A program made the translations under genes and the position numbers. The notes under the pieces are model-generated. The model worked only from the letters and a program-made list of their open reading frames with translations, made no database searches and was not told where the DNA came from. DNA of 47,274 bases, taken from NCBI GenBank assembly GCA_015234045.1, contig JADFWU010000022.1:1-47274 (forward strand), in the 5' to 3' direction. Shown one piece after another: positions 9,045 through 16,562 of this stretch (positions are counted from its first letter, which is position 1; every line of letters starts with the position of its first letter). Source of the stretch: Magnetococcales bacterium. Lineage in GTDB: Bacteria; Pseudomonadota; Magnetococcia; Magnetococcales; JADFWU01.

Positions 9045-9344
9045 GTGGGTTGCGATTTCGATGAAGACAGTATCGACAAGGTCGCCCGCTGCATGAAGGC
9101 GTTGTCTCATCCGTTGCGATTGAAAGTGATTGCAGCATTGATGAACAAGGAGTTGAGCGTTCAGGAGTTAGTGGATGCCGTGGGAACCACTCAGTCCAAT
9201 GTTTCCCAACACCTGACCATCATGCGGGATAAAAACATACTCTCTTCACGACGGGTGGCCAATCAGGTCTTCTATCGTGTGGGAGATTGTAAGGTTCTCG
9301 ACCTTTTGGCGCTGACAAAGAACATCTTTTGTGCGCCAAACTAA
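9045..9344 (+). CDS. ArsR-family regulator, YgaV/BigR/SqrR-like
   Basis: This 99-residue winged-helix repressor carries the ArsR hallmark ALSHPLRLKVIAAL, the recognition region TTQSNVSQHLTIMRD and the wing RRVANQVFYRV. The metal motif ELCVC of ArsR/SmtB is absent (ELVDAVG instead). The end NIFCAPN keeps the C-terminal cysteine (Cys96) of the persulfide-sensing YgaV/BigR/SqrR group, but the partner cysteine expected in helix 2 is alanine (Ala30). Cys3, Cys16 and Cys82 are other candidates. The start is GTG 9045, with GAGG six bases ahead. It heads an operon with a membrane rhodanese and a thioredoxin, like ygaV-ygaP, so it probably responds to reactive sulfur or redox state. Confidence 0.8.
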   Translation: MGCDFDEDSIDKVARCMKALSHPLRLKVIAALMNKELSVQELVDAVGTTQSNVSQHLTIMRDKNILSSRRVANQVFYRVGDCKVLDLLALTKNIFCAPN

Positions 9345-9348
9345 AGTA

Positions 9349-9391
9349 CAGACAGCACGGCCACGCCTTTTTGGCGTGTTTGTGCTGTCTG
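9349..9391 (+). terminator. Strong hairpin between arsR and the rhodanese gene
   Basis: The perfect 10-bp outer arms 9349-9358 and 9382-9391 enclose a second perfect stem (CACGCC at 9362-9367 with GGCGTG at 9373-9378). Few T residues follow, so it is more likely an mRNA-processing or partial termination point that sets different levels for arsR and the downstream genes. Confidence 0.5.
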
Positions 9392-9428
9392 AATTCAGCT
9401 TCATTTTGTTAACTATCAGGGCTTCAAT

Positions 9429-9845
9429 ATGAGTTGGTTTCAACAGAACTGGCAAACCGTTGTGTTTGCAGTGGTGATGTTTGCTTTTCTGTTTCGTGGG
9501 CCCATCATGGGTCGGATCTACGGTGTGAAAACGCTTTCAGTTCACGATCTGTCCAAATTGCTTGCAAACGACAATCCGCCTTTGCTTGTGGATGTTCGCA
9601 CAGAGCCTGAATATAATCGCGGCCATGTGCAACAGGCTGTCCTTGTGCCTCTGCATGAAGTTAAAAAGCGGATGGCCCATCTAAAGCAAAATAATGAAGG
9701 TCGGGAAATCGCTGTGATTTGCCAGTCTGGCAATCGTTCCATGATGGGGTCGGTTCACTTCCGCAAAGCGGGTTTTGAAACGGTCTATAATGTGAGCGGC
9801 GGAACAGGGTATTGGCAGGGCCAAGGATATACTGTAGTGCAATAG
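9429..9845 (+). CDS. Membrane-anchored rhodanese
   Basis: This 138-residue protein has one N-terminal membrane segment (about 10-23) and a single rhodanese domain, LLVDVRTEPEYNRGHVQQAVLVP through ICQSGNRSMMGS, with the catalytic cysteine at Cys98 (CQSGNRS loop). Rhodaneses move sulfane sulfur through a cysteine persulfide. The pairing with an ArsR protein just upstream mirrors E. coli ygaV-ygaP, where YgaP is also a membrane rhodanese, although YgaP carries its membrane segments at the C-terminus. The thioredoxin gene follows closely and could reduce the persulfide. The ATG lies 84 bases after the arsR stop, beyond a hairpin. Confidence 0.88.
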   Translation: MSWFQQNWQTVVFAVVMFAFLFRGPIMGRIYGVKTLSVHDLSKLLANDNPPLLVDVRTEPEYNRGHVQQAVLVPLHEVKKRMAHLKQNNEGREIAVICQSGNRSMMGSVHFRKAGFETVYNVSGGTGYWQGQGYTVVQ

Positions 9846-9858
9846 GGGGTTGGGAATT

Positions 9859-10311
9859 ATGTCGGAAGCATTGACCATTGTATGTCCCTCCTGTGGTGTG
9901 ACCAATCGCATTGCCAGTGAAAAGGTGGGATTTGCCGCGAAATGCGGTAAGTGTGGTGAAACGTTGCCCGAAAACGCTTTGGCTCATCCGATAGCTGTCA
10001 ATGATAGCGAGTTCCAAAAAGAGGTGATTCAGTCACCTATTCCGGTTCTGGTGGACTACTGGGCTTCTTGGTGTATGCCCTGTCGTCAGTTGGCACCGTC
10101 GTTGGAGGTTATGGCCGAGGAGTTTGCTGGCCGGCTGAAAGTGGCGAAGGTAAATACAGAAGAGAATCCTGTTTTGGCACAGCGCTTCCAGATTCATGGT
10201 GTGCCCACACTGATTATCTTTGAAAAGGGCCGTATTAAAGAGCGTATATCCGGTGCGCTTCCGGTAGGCCAGCTCCGCAATTGGATCAAAAAGTCAATGG
10301 GATGGTTTTAA
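9859..10311 (+). CDS. trxC: Thioredoxin 2 (TrxC-like) with N-terminal zinc ribbon
   Basis: This protein has 150 residues. The N-terminal part has two CxxC pairs (VCPSC and KCGKC), typical of the zinc-binding domain of thioredoxin 2. The thioredoxin domain has ALAHPIAV...VLVDYWASWCMPCRQLAP, with the active site WCMPC, and ends with the VPTLIIF cis-proline loop. Met replaces the usual Gly of WCGPC. The open frame also allows TTG 9850, but ATG 9859 matches the family start and follows AGGGGG. In this operon it is a likely reductant for the rhodanese persulfide or for the regulator; that partner role is inferred. A small hairpin covers its stop codon (10300-10319). Confidence 0.88.
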   Translation: MSEALTIVCPSCGVTNRIASEKVGFAAKCGKCGETLPENALAHPIAVNDSEFQKEVIQSPIPVLVDYWASWCMPCRQLAPSLEVMAEEFAGRLKVAKVNTEENPVLAQRFQIHGVPTLIIFEKGRIKERISGALPVGQLRNWIKKSMGWF

Positions 10312-10353
10312 CACCATCCTTCCTACATCTAGAGTAGGTCTCAGTGATCTCTT

Positions 10354-10499
10354 CTAGGCCCTGTTGACATTCACCATCTTTCGGCCCCTGGCGGCGTTAA
10401 ATCCGCCTCAAAATGCTCACGTACTACAAGTACGCTCCGCTTTTTCGTTGGATTTGCCTTGCCACGAACCGAAATCTGGCGAATGTCAACACGCCCTAG
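10354..10499. repeat. MITE-like palindromic element
   Basis: The element begins and ends with CTAG. Its 19-base ends (CTAGGCCCTGTTGACATTC and the complement of the right end) match at 16 of 19 positions. Inner segments also pair, including TTTCGG/CCGAAA, AAATCC/GGATTT and ACGTACT/AGTACG, so the whole 146 bases could fold into one long interrupted hairpin. It has no coding capacity. The size and shape fit a non-autonomous mobile element or a chromosomal repeat family. It lies between the convergent trxC and yggU genes and supplies the yggU stop. Confidence 0.7.
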
Positions 10500-10801
10500 T
10501 CTGCAATACCCCATTTTATAAACAGTTGTTGAGCTAATGTTCGGTCTATACCGACAATCTGCACCCGTTTTTGACGGGATGTCTGTCCCTGGATGACGGA
10601 TGCTGCGCTTTTGGCTACGCCTAGCTGTTTGGCAAGAAACTGGCAAACAGCCTTATTGGCCGCACCATCTACCGGTGGTGCGGTAATCGCCAGCTTGAGC
10701 CGATCTTCGCCGTATAATCCCATCACACGATTACGCGATGCTTTGGGCTGCACGCGCAGCGAAAGAATAAGGGTGTCATCACGCCATTGAATCGGAGACA
10801 T
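10496..10801 (-). CDS. yggU: YggU/DUF167 family protein
   Basis: This 101-residue protein shows the DUF167 pattern: LSLRVQPKASRNRV near the start and LKLAITAPPVDGAANKAVCQFLAKQLGV in the middle. Structures are known for the family, but its function is not. It is last in the yggS-proC-yggT-yggU order found in many Proteobacteria, six bases after yggT. Its TAG stop lies in the terminal CTAG of the neighbouring palindromic element, so the last codons may have been set by that insertion. Confidence 0.88.
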   Translation of the reverse strand: MSPIQWRDDTLILSLRVQPKASRNRVMGLYGEDRLKLAITAPPVDGAANKAVCQFLAKQLGVAKSAASVIQGQTSRQKRVQIVGIDRTLAQQLFIKWGIAD

Positions 10802-10807
10802 GGTTTT

Positions 10808-11434
10808 CTACATCATGCCATTGCCCACCATTCCACCACCAGAGGAGAGGGCGATTGTGATCTGGCGTAGCAGTGAGAGTAGTAGAACGAGTAGGGTTGC
10901 GGCCGCTACCGGGGAGAGATCCAAGCCGGAGAGCGTAGGCAAAAACGCTCGGATAGGCCGAATTGCTGGTTCAGTTGAGGTGAAGATGAAACGGATAAAC
11001 GGTTGGCCGATATTGATGTTGGTCGGCTTGCCGCGTTTAAACTGAAACCAGACATAGAGATTGATGCCCGCCCGGATAAACAGCAACAGCATGTAGAATG
11101 TCAATAAAAGATGGATAACGCCGAGTACTTCGGCAGCGATCATGGACAATCCACCACCCGCTGAATGACCTGAAAACAGTATGGCTACCAAGCGTTGTAG
11201 GAAATGGATGCCGATTAATACCACGATGGGTGAAAGATCAATCGTGCCACCAAGTGGTGGAATCAATCGACGTGCCGGTGCCATTACTGGCTCGGTAGCA
11301 CGGATCAGAAACTGTATGATCGGATTGTATGGGTCAGGGTTGACCCAGGAAAGCAGAATTCGAATCAGAATCAGCCAGGAATAGATTTCCAGGCCGAACA
11401 TGATGATTTGACCCATGGATTCAGTGATGCCCAT
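10808..11434 (-). CDS. yggT: YggT family membrane protein
   Basis: This 208-residue integral membrane protein has two YGGT modules in tandem. Each has a membrane segment, a WVNPDPYNPIIQFLIRATEP or FTSTEPAIRPIRAFLP type motif, and a second membrane segment (SPIVVLIGIHFL and SPVAAATLLVLLL). YggT proteins are linked to osmotic tolerance and membrane or division functions in other bacteria, without a defined reaction. It lies 15 bases after proC and six bases before yggU, clearly in the same operon. Confidence 0.9.
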   Translation of the reverse strand: MGITESMGQIIMFGLEIYSWLILIRILLSWVNPDPYNPIIQFLIRATEPVMAPARRLIPPLGGTIDLSPIVVLIGIHFLQRLVAILFSGHSAGGGLSMIAAEVLGVIHLLLTFYMLLLFIRAGINLYVWFQFKRGKPTNINIGQPFIRFIFTSTEPAIRPIRAFLPTLSGLDLSPVAAATLLVLLLSLLRQITIALSSGGGMVGNGMM

Positions 11435-11449
11435 CAGTTATTTCCTTTG

Positions 11450-12268
11450 TCATGCCAATTCTTTAGCGCGTTTCCAAGCAGCCCGTACAGCATCAATCAA
11501 GGCACCGCGTACACCATGTCGTTCCAAGGCCGTCAAGCCGGCAATGGTTGTGCCGCCCGGTGAAGTGACTTGATTTTTTAGTTCACCAGGGTGTAAACCG
11601 CTTTCTTGAGCCAGTTGAGCAGAGCCGATTATTGTCTGAAGGGCCAACTGATCGGCTAATGGGCGCGGCAGGCCGCATGATACACCGCCATCAGAAAGCG
11701 CTTCGATCATCATAAATATATAGGCGGGACCCGAACCGGAAAGCGCGGTGACACCATCCATGAGTGCTTCATCAGACAGGCGCACAGTTTTGCCCACAGC
11801 GGACAGCAGTGCTTCGGCTTGGGCCAGTTGATCATCTTCAATGCCATCAGCGCCAACCAGGGCAGAGATGCCCGCACCAATCAAGGCTGGTGTGTTGGGC
11901 ATGACACGCACCAGAGGTTGTTTCTTGTCCAGCTGTTTGCGCATGGCAGACAATGTGATGCCAGCGGCAATAGAGAGCACGATCGCATTGGGTTTAAGGT
12001 GTTCGGCTATCTCTTTGAGTACATGTGTTACCAAATGGGGTTTGACTGCCACCACCACAAGATCGGCATCGACAATCGCATCTCGGTTTTTGCCAAATAC
12101 GATGACACGGTATTGATTGGCAATGGTGTTGCGCTGTTTTTCTACAGGATCAGAAACCCTGATCTGTAGAGGTGCTACTTTGGCTTCTATCAGCCCATGA
12201 AGTATGGCTGAAGCCATATTGCCGCCGCCGAGAAATGCAATGGTGGTGTCTTCCAGCATAGTATCCAT
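11450..12268 (-). CDS. proC: Pyrroline-5-carboxylate reductase ProC
   Basis: ProC reduces pyrroline-5-carboxylate to proline with NAD(P)H. The 272-residue protein has the Rossmann glycine motif TIAFLGGGNMASAIL, VVAVKPHL, the RVMPNTPALIGAG segment and the C-terminal signature ALSGSGPAYIFMMIEAL...QTIIGSAQLAQESG...LKNQVTSPGGTTIAGL. Two ATGs are possible (12268 and 12259), differing by three residues. The position in a yggS...proC-yggT-yggU block is typical, but here two unrelated genes separate yggS from proC. Confidence 0.95.
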   Translation of the reverse strand: MDTMLEDTTIAFLGGGNMASAILHGLIEAKVAPLQIRVSDPVEKQRNTIANQYRVIVFGKNRDAIVDADLVVVAVKPHLVTHVLKEIAEHLKPNAIVLSIAAGITLSAMRKQLDKKQPLVRVMPNTPALIGAGISALVGADGIEDDQLAQAEALLSAVGKTVRLSDEALMDGVTALSGSGPAYIFMMIEALSDGGVSCGLPRPLADQLALQTIIGSAQLAQESGLHPGELKNQVTSPGGTTIAGLTALERHGVRGALIDAVRAAWKRAKELA

Positions 12269-12294
12269 TCCAGATAAGTAGAGTTGCTCTTCGC

Positions 12295-13752
12295 TTATTT
12301 ATTGTTAGGCTGAGACGCATTGCTATTCAATGCTTGATCAATGGCACTGTTGATGCTGGCAAATGCATTGAGAATAGCCTCAGATGTTTGGGCCTGTTTT
12401 TTAACCTGTTTCTTGGCTGTCTTCTGTTCTGTTATCGCCTCAGATTTTTCTCTGTCAAGCCGTTCCTGGAATAGTGCTCTGACAGGATCTGCGGGAAGAT
12501 CTGTCTTGACAGGGGAGGCCGATTTAACGGCTTTACTTACGGTTTTATCAGCAGATTTTTTAGTTTCAGGGGCTTTTTTATTGGTGCTCTTTTTGGCACT
12601 ACTCTTCCCGGTTGATTTCTTTTGTGCGCTTGATTTTGTTTGTGTAGCAACGGCCTTGGCAGATTGATCAGAAGCGGGTGAGATATCATCGCTTGTTTTA
12701 TTCTCTACTGAGGCGGCTTGCTCAACAATAGGCGGTGCCAAACGGTTTGCTTTTGTAGATTTTTTAGCTGTTGGCTGAGATTCTACAGGCGCAGGCATGT
12801 CAGAGACGGGCTGTTCAGCGTGCACGGTCTTGGAATGGACTACCTTGGGTTGAGCCTGTGTGATGGTCTCATGTTTGTGCCCACGGGCAATATTGACTTT
12901 TGCCTGGATTCGCACACGTGGCTGTTGAGATCTTTCTGAAACAGCAGGTTTTTTGCCTTTTGCTACCGGTTGAGAAATAGTGCCGCCAACGCCCGAAAGT
13001 GGGCTGGTTGCCAAGGGGATGGTCTGTGTGGTCTGTGGCCTGTCGTTATCAATATCCGAGACAGGACTGTTTGCCATCGGTAGAGACGCAGTTTTCTTTT
13101 TGGCTTTGCCAGTTGGTTTTTGAGTTTTGGTTTCTGCAACCGGGCTTGGTGTGGCTAACGGGTTGCTAATTGGCGCTGATGCTGTTTTCTTACGGATTTT
13201 AGATGATGTCTTGCGATCTGAAACAGCAGCTTTGGTTGATTTTTCACTCTTGACAGACACTGAGGTTGAATGTGGCTTTGCGACAGTGGAACCTGCGACA
13301 CCAGAAATGGGGTTTGCAGGCACCGAAAAGAGTGGTGTTGATTGGGAACTGTGCATATTAGCCATAGCATTAACCGGTTTAGTGGCGGTTTTTCCGGTAT
13401 TGGTTGAGGCTGATTTCTGTACATCAGTTGGCACAAGTGGTGAGCTTGCGGCAGAGGATATGCTCTGTTCTTGTTGAGCCAAGATAGGTTGTGCAACGGG
13501 TGTCTCGGAATTGTCGGTATGTGATGGGGTTGGGAACTGACCCATTTGCCGCCAGCGTTGTTGATCCACTTGTTGATCTTGTTCCATTTGACCATTGATT
13601 TTGATTAGATTGTCGCTATTTTCAACGGCTGTTTCCGAAGTGTGCGATTTCTTGTCAAAATAGTTTTCCAGCCAAGTGGAGTGAGGCACAGGAGATTGCA
13701 CTTGAGAATCGTCTGTCTCAAGTGATATTTCAGCATCAAAGGAGGATGCCAA
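12295..13752 (-). CDS. Long disordered Lys/Ala/Ser/Pro-rich protein
   Basis: I recognise no family. The roughly 485 residues are low complexity: acidic and polar at the start, then many Lys/Ala/Ser/Pro tracts (SSAKKSTNKK, AKKQVKKQ) of the kind seen in DNA- or RNA-binding tails. A degenerate motif recurs at intervals: ANPISGVAG, SNPLATPSP, ANSPVSDID, TSPLSGVGG. The last 40 residues (SEAILNAFASINSAIDQALN) could form an amphipathic helix. The start is unsure: TTG 13752 is the first usual start codon, but it has no ribosome binding site, and the frame stays open upstream into the preceding gene. It lies between two genes of the yggS-proC cluster in the same direction. Confidence 0.65.
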   Translation of the reverse strand: MASSFDAEISLETDDSQVQSPVPHSTWLENYFDKKSHTSETAVENSDNLIKINGQMEQDQQVDQQRWRQMGQFPTPSHTDNSETPVAQPILAQQEQSISSAASSPLVPTDVQKSASTNTGKTATKPVNAMANMHSSQSTPLFSVPANPISGVAGSTVAKPHSTSVSVKSEKSTKAAVSDRKTSSKIRKKTASAPISNPLATPSPVAETKTQKPTGKAKKKTASLPMANSPVSDIDNDRPQTTQTIPLATSPLSGVGGTISQPVAKGKKPAVSERSQQPRVRIQAKVNIARGHKHETITQAQPKVVHSKTVHAEQPVSDMPAPVESQPTAKKSTKANRLAPPIVEQAASVENKTSDDISPASDQSAKAVATQTKSSAQKKSTGKSSAKKSTNKKAPETKKSADKTVSKAVKSASPVKTDLPADPVRALFQERLDREKSEAITEQKTAKKQVKKQAQTSEAILNAFASINSAIDQALNSNASQPNNK

Positions 13753-13814
13753 CGCTGCTGCGTAGGTGGTATTCTTTTTCCAGGTGCCGGAGAGTCGCTT
13801 TGATAGGCCGCTGC

Positions 13815-14060
13815 CTACTTTATGCGGATGGTGTTGATATCCTCTCCGGCGGAGAGCTTTCCCAGCAAAGCTTCCAGTTCAGCCAAGCGGGAAACCAGCG
13901 CTTTTTCTCGCGCGGCGGCTTTAACCAGAGTGGTGCCAAAGCGCACTTCCAGCCGTTTTCTCTCCAGTTCGCGTTGCAACTCGAACAGTGATTCCAACTC
14001 TTTGGTGGTCAGTTTTTTGAGATTATATTTTTTGCCATCAATCTTGAATTTTCGGCCCAT
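13815..14060 (-). CDS. Small coiled-coil protein of unknown function
   Basis: This 81-residue protein is highly charged. A basic start (MGRKFKIDGKKYNLKKL) is followed by long heptad-like helices (ELESLFELQRELERKRLEVRF and LVSRLAELEALLGKL). A strong ribosome binding site (AGGAGGG) precedes ATG 14060, so it is a real gene. I recognise no family. It lies between yggS and the disordered-protein gene, all in one direction, and the frame of the latter runs open past its stop. Confidence 0.75.
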   Translation of the reverse strand: MGRKFKIDGKKYNLKKLTTKELESLFELQRELERKRLEVRFGTTLVKAAAREKALVSRLAELEALLGKLSAGEDINTIRIK

Positions 14061-14176
14061 GGGACACCCTCCTCAGGAACGCATATTCAGACCAGGTTTA
14101 GTAAGAGGATCCTGGTACGAACCTGTTATTTGCAAATCAATTTATTATGCCTGATTTTTTTGTCAGCGTCTCGGAA

Positions 14177-14866
14177 TCATCCCCGATTTCCAAAAATGGC
14201 ACTGCCAACCCGAACCAGTGTGGCACCTTCTTCTACTGCGGTTTCAAAATCGTGGCTCATACCCATGGAGAGTTCATCCATGCTGACGCTGGGCAATTCA
14301 AGTCTTTTGAGGTCTTCAGCCAGTTGTGCAAGATCCCGAAAATAGGGTCGAATCTGTTCTTGATCAGGATGATAGGGCGGTACAGTCATCAGACCTTTGA
14401 CGGCGAGATTTTTCATATCAGCCATAGCACGAATCAGTGATTGAGCCTGATCGGGTGCAACACCATGTTTTTGGGTTTCGCCACCGATATTGACTTGAAT
14501 AAGAACGGATAGTGGGTCAGCCTGTGTGTAACGTTTGTTGAGTGCTTCGGCCAGGGCAATGCTGTCCACGCTGTGGATCATGTGGAACAGTTTGACGGCA
14601 TATTTGACCTTGTTGCGTTGCAAAGGTCCGATGAGATGCCATTGGGCACGTGCATCATTGACTGTTGGGACTTTATCCCGCGCTTCCTGAATGCGGTTTT
14701 CACCAAAGATGATCTGGCCGGCTTCCAGAGCGTCCATAACCAGTGCGGCAGGCTTGGTTTTGGAGACGGCAACCAGTTGTACGCGCGAAGGATCTTTACC
14801 GACACGCGCACAAGTTGATGCAATGCGTTGGCGTATAGTGGTAAGATTGACAGAGATGCTATTCAT
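14177..14866 (-). CDS. yggS: YggS/PLPBP pyridoxal-phosphate homeostasis protein
   Basis: This 229-residue PLP-binding protein, with an alanine-racemase-like barrel but no racemase partner domain, carries the PLP lysine in QLVAVSKTKPA, GENRIQEARDK, WHLIGPLQRNK, VDSIALAEALN and, near the end, LSMGMSHDFETAVEEGATLVRVGSAIFG. It buffers pyridoxal phosphate and affects amino-acid metabolism. Frame-open codons exist further upstream (to 14905), but the family starts like MNSISVNLTTIRQRIAS, so ATG 14866 is preferred. It heads the minus-strand group that includes proC, yggT and yggU and is divergent from the chemoreceptor gene. Confidence 0.93.
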   Translation of the reverse strand: MNSISVNLTTIRQRIASTCARVGKDPSRVQLVAVSKTKPAALVMDALEAGQIIFGENRIQEARDKVPTVNDARAQWHLIGPLQRNKVKYAVKLFHMIHSVDSIALAEALNKRYTQADPLSVLIQVNIGGETQKHGVAPDQAQSLIRAMADMKNLAVKGLMTVPPYHPDQEQIRPYFRDLAQLAEDLKRLELPSVSMDELSMGMSHDFETAVEEGATLVRVGSAIFGNRG

Positions 14867-15007
14867 TGGGCATTCCAGACAGCTGACCATTGGAAGAAGA
14901 TTCAATTTTTATTGCCAAAGAGATACAGTAGCACCATTCCAGGACGGTTTTCCACAAACATACGTCCTTCGCCCGCCATCCGAAACACAACCCTGAAGGC
15001 TGAAATT

Positions 15008-16513
15008 ATGGGTCTTGATAAAAGTACCGTGCTGATGACTACAGTTCCGGCTGTAGTGGCATTGCTAACGCATAGTTTGGTTACTACCCTGTTTGAATCT
15101 TCGGGTTTGAAAAGTGCGGTGCTCTATGGTTTGATCGCGGGACTGAGTGTCGCACTGTTACTGGTAGTAAGTGCTGTTTTTCTCACACATCGACGAAATA
15201 GCACCAAAGCGGCTGATATTAACCAGGCGCTTCTTGCCATTGCTGACGGTGATTTGAACGGGCGGCTCTCCTGGGTTGGTGATTCTGGACCGATTGATGA
15301 AATTGGTGTGCATGTCAATCAGCTTGCCGAAATGCTTTCCCATACAGTGGAAGATACCGCCGTTCAAACAAGCCATGAAGCATCAATTAACAAAGAGGTT
15401 GCGGTTCTGCATGACGCTTTGGAACAAGCCGCTGAAAAGATCGGAAAATTGTCTGAAGATGTCTATCAGAAAAATAGTCGTCTGGGTGGTGAGATTCTGA
15501 ACATCAACGATCAGATGGAGCAGGTTTCCGGCAACATTGCCACGGTATCCGGTGCAGCGGATATGGTGCGGGGTAACATTGATTCCATTGTTGCTGAGGT
15601 CGGATCCGCCAATCAAAATATCAATACCATGGTTGCTGCTGCCGAGCAGGTTAGCGCGAATGTTGCAGAAGTTGGCAATAACCTTGGACAGGTGAATGGG
15701 TCCATTGATTCCGTGGTGGAGTCCATTGATCAAATGACATCCGGACTCAGTGATGTGCGTGCCCGTTGTAAAAGTGCCAATAAGGCTTCAGAACAAGCCA
15801 GTACGCATGCCCTTGAAGCTCAGGAGGTGATCACCCGTTTATCAAAATCGGCGGATGATATTGGTGTGGCGTTGAAGATGATCACCAATGTGGCGGATCA
15901 AACCAACATGTTGGCATTGAACGCAGCCATTGAGGCGGCGGGTGCTGGTGAGATGGGTAAAGGTTTTGGTGTGGTGGCCAATGAGGTGAAGGATTTGGCT
16001 GCCCAAAGTGCCAAAGCGGCCAAAAATATCGGTGATAAGATCAGTCAAATCTGTGGACATGCCAAAGCGGCCACCGGTGCGGCAGGTCAGATTTCAGATA
16101 TTATTGAGCGAATATTTCAGGCCAATGATGAAATTGCCCACTCTGTTGATGAACAAAACGCTTCCATTCAGGAGATTGGTACAGCCATGGATGATGTGCG
16201 CAGTGCCTCACAAAATGTGACGCACAATGCACGTGAGTTGGAATCAGCGGCCCAGGAAGTAGCCTCTTCAGCGGGTAGAAGTGCTGCCAGTATTGGGCAG
16301 ATTGCCACCTCATCTGACGAAGCCGTTCAGGCGGTTGGACATATGGCCATGATTGCCAATGATGCCGGTTCAGCCGCTATGGCCAGCCAGCTCGCCACCG
16401 AGGGTGCGCATGCAACTGCTGGTGATGTACGCGATGGTATTGGCGAGATTCTCAAGCTTACAAAAAATATGCATCGTACCGTTGAGCAGATTCATCAACA
16501 GGGAAAATCCTGA
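15008..16513 (+). CDS. Methyl-accepting chemotaxis protein without a periplasmic sensor
   Basis: This 501-residue protein has two membrane segments close together (about 8-28 and 36-58) separated by a short loop, so it lacks a periplasmic ligand domain. A HAMP-like stretch (about 72-115) and a long signalling coil follow, with the hairpin tip region NMLALNAAIEAAGAGEMGKGFGVVANEVKDLA. The usual Arg of EAARAGE is Gly. It may sense cytoplasmic or membrane-borne cues. ATG 15008 follows GAAGG; an open frame back to 14828 would add a region that overlaps yggS and has no homologous look. No cheA or cheW is nearby, so it must work with genes elsewhere. Confidence 0.87.
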   Translation: MGLDKSTVLMTTVPAVVALLTHSLVTTLFESSGLKSAVLYGLIAGLSVALLLVVSAVFLTHRRNSTKAADINQALLAIADGDLNGRLSWVGDSGPIDEIGVHVNQLAEMLSHTVEDTAVQTSHEASINKEVAVLHDALEQAAEKIGKLSEDVYQKNSRLGGEILNINDQMEQVSGNIATVSGAADMVRGNIDSIVAEVGSANQNINTMVAAAEQVSANVAEVGNNLGQVNGSIDSVVESIDQMTSGLSDVRARCKSANKASEQASTHALEAQEVITRLSKSADDIGVALKMITNVADQTNMLALNAAIEAAGAGEMGKGFGVVANEVKDLAAQSAKAAKNIGDKISQICGHAKAATGAAGQISDIIERIFQANDEIAHSVDEQNASIQEIGTAMDDVRSASQNVTHNARELESAAQEVASSAGRSAASIGQIATSSDEAVQAVGHMAMIANDAGSAAMASQLATEGAHATAGDVRDGIGEILKLTKNMHRTVEQIHQQGKS

Positions 16514-16562
16514 TAAGCTCTTCGGGGCAATTAAGGATAAGAAAACAGCTTTCAAAGTCACT

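Noticed and set aside
9349-9391. Classical Rho-independent terminator between arsR and the rhodanese gene
   Set aside because: The stem is strong but no T run follows, and the next genes fit the same operon; kept only as a hairpin of uncertain effect.
10371-10646. Minus-strand ORF of 91 codons spanning the palindromic element
   Set aside because: It overlaps yggU in another frame and runs through the non-coding palindrome; no family or ribosome binding site.
14828-15007. Longer N-terminus for the chemoreceptor
   Set aside because: It overlaps the divergent yggS start and would place a polar 60-residue stretch before the first membrane segment; ATG 15008 is the normal position.
15008-16513. 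Chemoreceptor as the target of the CheB-CheR fusion in this window
   Set aside because: It is about 28 kb away, in a different unit, and no cheA/cheW lies with either; the link cannot be supported from sequence.
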